From CAYPOY01 sp964412395 (GTDB taxonomy: Bacteria > Chloroflexota > Anaerolineae > B4-G1), in contig CAYPOY010000021.1 of assembly GCA_964412395.1 (NCBI GenBank), forward strand, positions 1-27,686: a DNA stretch of 27,686 nucleotides, written 5' to 3'. The number at the start of each line of letters is the position of its first letter. Positions within the stretch are counted from its first letter, which is position 1. Below are positions 25,347 to 27,686 of the stretch, piece after piece. The notes below the pieces were generated by a model. The model saw nothing but the letters and a program-made list of their open reading frames with translations. It did no database searches and was not told the DNA's origin. The position numbers and the translations under genes were made by a program.

Positions 25347-26816
25347 ATGAATGCCTTTGACTACTTTTTTAAGGATTCAAAATATCTGGATAAAGATTTT
25401 CTTTTGGGTCCGAAGGAGAAGATCAGTTATACTGAGCTATACAGAAAAAGTCAAAAGCTTGCCAGTTATCTTAAGGAACCAACAAAAGACAATGAAAAGA
25501 TCCTTTTGATAAGTCAAAATACTGTTTTTTTTCTGATTGCCTATCTGGGAATTATTAAATCAGGCAGAATATGCGTTCCGTTAAATCCTGATATAGAGGC
25601 ATCTAACCTGGAATATATTGTTAAGCAATGTAAATCGGAGGTAATCTTTGTTCAGAATAAGTTAATAAACAAACATGATTTTTCGAGATTTATTGTAGTA
25701 TCAGATATCGAAGCTGCAATAGAAAATCATGTTGTCAAGGACAGGAAATCTACAGATTTTGGCGAAGAGCAATGTGCGGAGATTATATTCACATCAGGAT
25801 CAACAGGTGAACCTAAAGGAGTTATGATCAGCCATAAAAACTTAATAGCAAATACAAATTCCATCATAGAGTACCTGAATCTGACGCAGGAAGATATTAT
25901 GGAAGTAGTGCTTCCATTTTATTATTGCTATGGATTGTCTCTTCTGCATACCCACCTTAGAGTAGGTGGATCGATCGTACTAAATAATATGTTTATTTTT
26001 CTCGGATCAGTCCTCAATGATCTTCAGAAATACAAGTGTACGGGCTTTGCCGGCGTTCCGAGTCATTTTCAATTTTTACTCAGAAAATCAGATAGCTTTA
26101 AAAAAACTTATTTTCCACATCTGAAATATGTAACTCAAGCCGGAGGAAAGCTGCATAATGTATTTATTAAGGAGTTTATATCCTCCCACCCGACTATCGC
26201 ATTTTATGTTATGTACGGGCAGACCGAAGCCACTGCACGCCTCTCCTATTTACCTCTGGAGTTTCTGGAGAGCAAACTTGGATCTATTGGAAAAGGAATC
26301 CCTGGTGTAGAATTAAAAGTTGTCAATAAATCTGGCGACATAATTAGGCCAGGTGAAATAGGAGAAATCATTGCTAAAGGAGACAATATCATGCTTGGTT
26401 ATTTAAATGATCCTGAATCAACAAATGAGACCATTAAAAATGGCTGGCTTCAGACCGGCGATCTTGGAACTTTAGATGATGATAAATTTATTTTTCTTAA
26501 AGCCCGATCAAAAGAAATAATTAAGGTAGGTGGAAAAAGGGTTAGTCCAAAAGAAATTGAAGAGGTAATTACATCCGTTCCTGAAATTATCGATTGTACA
26601 GTTTTCGCTATTGATGACGATATCCAGGGTGAGGCGATTAAAGTAAAAATTGTAATTGATAAATTAAATAATTCAAGGATAACCCCGAAATATATTAAAA
26701 ATCATTGCTCTAAATTTTTATCCACTTTTAAAATTCCGCAATACATAGAAATAGTAAATAACATTAATATAAGTTCTACGGGGAAAAAAATAAAATCTCA
26801 GAAAAAAAATTCGTAG
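25347..26816 (+). CDS. AMP-forming acyl ligase (adenylation enzyme)
   Basis: This 489-residue ANL-superfamily enzyme activates a carboxylic acid as acyl-AMP and then passes it to a thiol, here probably the ACP encoded at 19747. Signature motifs are IIFTSGSTGEPKGVM (A3, T149-G158), YGQTEATARL (A5), GWLQTGDLG (A7), FLKARSKEIIKVGGKRVSPKEIEEVI (A8), and the C-terminal STGKK with Lys480 as the expected A10 lysine. The two domains are complete and the size is normal for a stand-alone ligase such as those of exosortase-linked EPS loci or DltA-like enzymes. The substrate cannot be read from the sequence. It is the last gene of the asnB-type/nadE-type/ligase run, with short spacers (7 and 28 bases). 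Confidence 0.9.
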   Translation: MNAFDYFFKDSKYLDKDFLLGPKEKISYTELYRKSQKLASYLKEPTKDNEKILLISQNTVFFLIAYLGIIKSGRICVPLNPDIEASNLEYIVKQCKSEVIFVQNKLINKHDFSRFIVVSDIEAAIENHVVKDRKSTDFGEEQCAEIIFTSGSTGEPKGVMISHKNLIANTNSIIEYLNLTQEDIMEVVLPFYYCYGLSLLHTHLRVGGSIVLNNMFIFLGSVLNDLQKYKCTGFAGVPSHFQFLLRKSDSFKKTYFPHLKYVTQAGGKLHNVFIKEFISSHPTIAFYVMYGQTEATARLSYLPLEFLESKLGSIGKGIPGVELKVVNKSGDIIRPGEIGEIIAKGDNIMLGYLNDPESTNETIKNGWLQTGDLGTLDDDKFIFLKARSKEIIKVGGKRVSPKEIEEVITSVPEIIDCTVFAIDDDIQGEAIKVKIVIDKLNNSRITPKYIKNHCSKFLSTFKIPQYIEIVNNINISSTGKKIKSQKKNS

Positions 26817-27010
26817 CCTTTTTTAACTCGAATGTGTTTGCTTTATTTTCAATACATAGTATGGTACAAAAAGATATAAAGAATTGAAATGGAGTGAACG
26901 TCTACAGAGGAATAATAACCGCCATAAATTACATCTTTAGCAGGATAACAGACTATATCAGTTATAGATTAATGTAAGCTTGAGTAAGAATAATCCAACA
27001 GCTAATAATA

Positions 27011-27686
27011 TCATGAACTTCTGATCTTGTTAGTAATAATATTGAATAGTGCAAGGAAAAAATATTTAATATCTATTGCTACAGGATGTCTCTTTCTTTC
27101 ATTGAAAAATATTATCTCAGCTTGAATATTCCCTTGGTCATCAGGCATATTCAAAGCAACATAAGGAGGAAAACATCCAGGTTTGTATTTTATTCTTTCC
27201 TTTCGTAAATCTTCAGGCAACTGTGCAAACCTGATTTTACTTAGCGGCCTAACACCGATAATTTTCATTTCACCCTTTAACAGATTATAAATTTGCGGAA
27301 TTTCGTCCAACCACATTTTTCTTAAAAATGTACCCCATCTCGCTACTCTAAAGTCTTTTGCAGGTTTTCCCGAACTATTATATCCATAAAGTTTCAAAAC
27401 AAAATCCTGAAGATATTCTGAATAAGGATGCATTGTCCTGAATTTATAAACATTGAATAATTTACCTCCTTTCCCAACTCTCTTCATTTTAATAATCGGA
27501 TAATAAGAAGGATCAGGATCATTTTTGGGTTCACTGGTTTTAATCACGGTAAAATAGAACAACCTGTCAATGATAGCATATTCTATGATCTCAAAACCAG
27601 TGTATACAAGTCTTCCCAGTATTTCTGCATTCGAAATAACATGATACTTTCTTTGAGTCAGTAAATTATATACATCTTTTAAAAAC
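27011..27686 (-). CDS. Initiating sugar-phosphate transferase (5' truncated)
   Basis: This is the C-terminal part of a bacterial sugar transferase (PF02397; polyprenyl-phosphate sugar-phosphotransferase) that starts repeat-unit assembly on undecaprenyl phosphate. The frame is open to the window edge, so the beginning is missing; 224 full codons are visible. Characteristic features are KMKRVGKGGKLFNVYKFRTM, LRKMWLDEIPQIYNLLKGEM, IGVRPLS, and a final FFLALFNII helix. The upstream visible part (SNAEILGRLVYTGFEIIE) is the region usually found just before the catalytic domain in Bacteroidota members. A TTG at 27562 lies in frame, but it is inside the conserved part and not the start. It points toward the acyl ligase gene, convergent with it across 194 bases that hold no gene. 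Confidence 0.9.
   Translation of the reverse strand, partial: FLKDVYNLLTQRKYHVISNAEILGRLVYTGFEIIEYAIIDRLFYFTVIKTSEPKNDPDPSYYPIIKMKRVGKGGKLFNVYKFRTMHPYSEYLQDFVLKLYGYNSSGKPAKDFRVARWGTFLRKMWLDEIPQIYNLLKGEMKIIGVRPLSKIRFAQLPEDLRKERIKYKPGCFPPYVALNMPDDQGNIQAEIIFFNERKRHPVAIDIKYFFLALFNIITNKIRSS

Noticed and set aside
1..27686. CRISPR arrays, tRNA, rRNA, insertion sequences
   Set aside because: I looked for regular repeat-spacer patterns, cloverleaf-like GC-rich segments and transposase motifs and saw none.

Overview
The window looks like part of a large exopolysaccharide/capsule locus from a member of the Bacteroidota, probably from a draft or metagenome assembly, since it contains a 100-N scaffold gap. 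The evidence for the phylum is AT-rich DNA, poor Shine-Dalgarno sequences, a Wza-type lipoprotein with a Bacteroidota-style start, two secreted proteins with type IX secretion (T9SS) C-terminal sorting domains, and a characteristic Bacteroidota sugar transferase. I cannot name the genus.

Layout. (1) 1-452: the 3' end of an unrelated Lys/Glu-rich protein, closed by a clear terminator. (2) 686-12068, plus strand: assembly and export genes. These are a Wza-like export lipoprotein, a Wzc-like tyrosine autokinase, a Wzx flippase, a polysaccharide pyruvyl transferase, a GT2 glycosyltransferase, a Wzy-like polymerase, a GT4 glycosyltransferase, a DUF354-type GT-B protein and a sulfotransferase. Several of the first genes overlap, which suggests translational coupling. 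(3) 12087-19412, minus strand: an uncharacterised conserved protein, a GHxSxG SGNH-like lipoprotein, a VOC (glyoxalase-fold) protein, a 946-residue secreted beta-helix/cadherin-like protein that is a candidate polysaccharide lyase, and an AlgD-type GDP-mannose 6-dehydrogenase. (4) 19747-26816, plus strand: an acyl carrier protein, a secreted GHxSxG protein with BIG2 repeats that is broken by the N gap, an AsnB-type amidotransferase, a NadE-type ATP pyrophosphatase and an AMP-forming acyl ligase. (5) 27011 to the window end, minus strand: the initiating sugar-phosphate transferase, truncated by the window edge.

How the genes may work together (inference). The sugar transferase starts the repeat unit on the lipid carrier and the GT2, GT4 and DUF354-type enzymes extend it. 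Wzx flips it, Wzy polymerises it, and Wzc/Wza control and export it. AlgD would supply GDP-mannuronic acid. The pyruvyl transferase, sulfotransferase, AsnB/NadE amide-forming pair, ACP plus AMP ligase, VOC protein and two GHxSxG proteins form an unusually rich decoration set: pyruvate, sulfate, amide and acyl groups. The secreted beta-helix protein may trim or bind the polymer outside the cell.

The most notable points are the unusual amide/acyl module, a pair of distantly related GHxSxG proteins in one locus, an in-frame TAG just after the expected start of the polymerase gene, and the repeat-flanked assembly gap.
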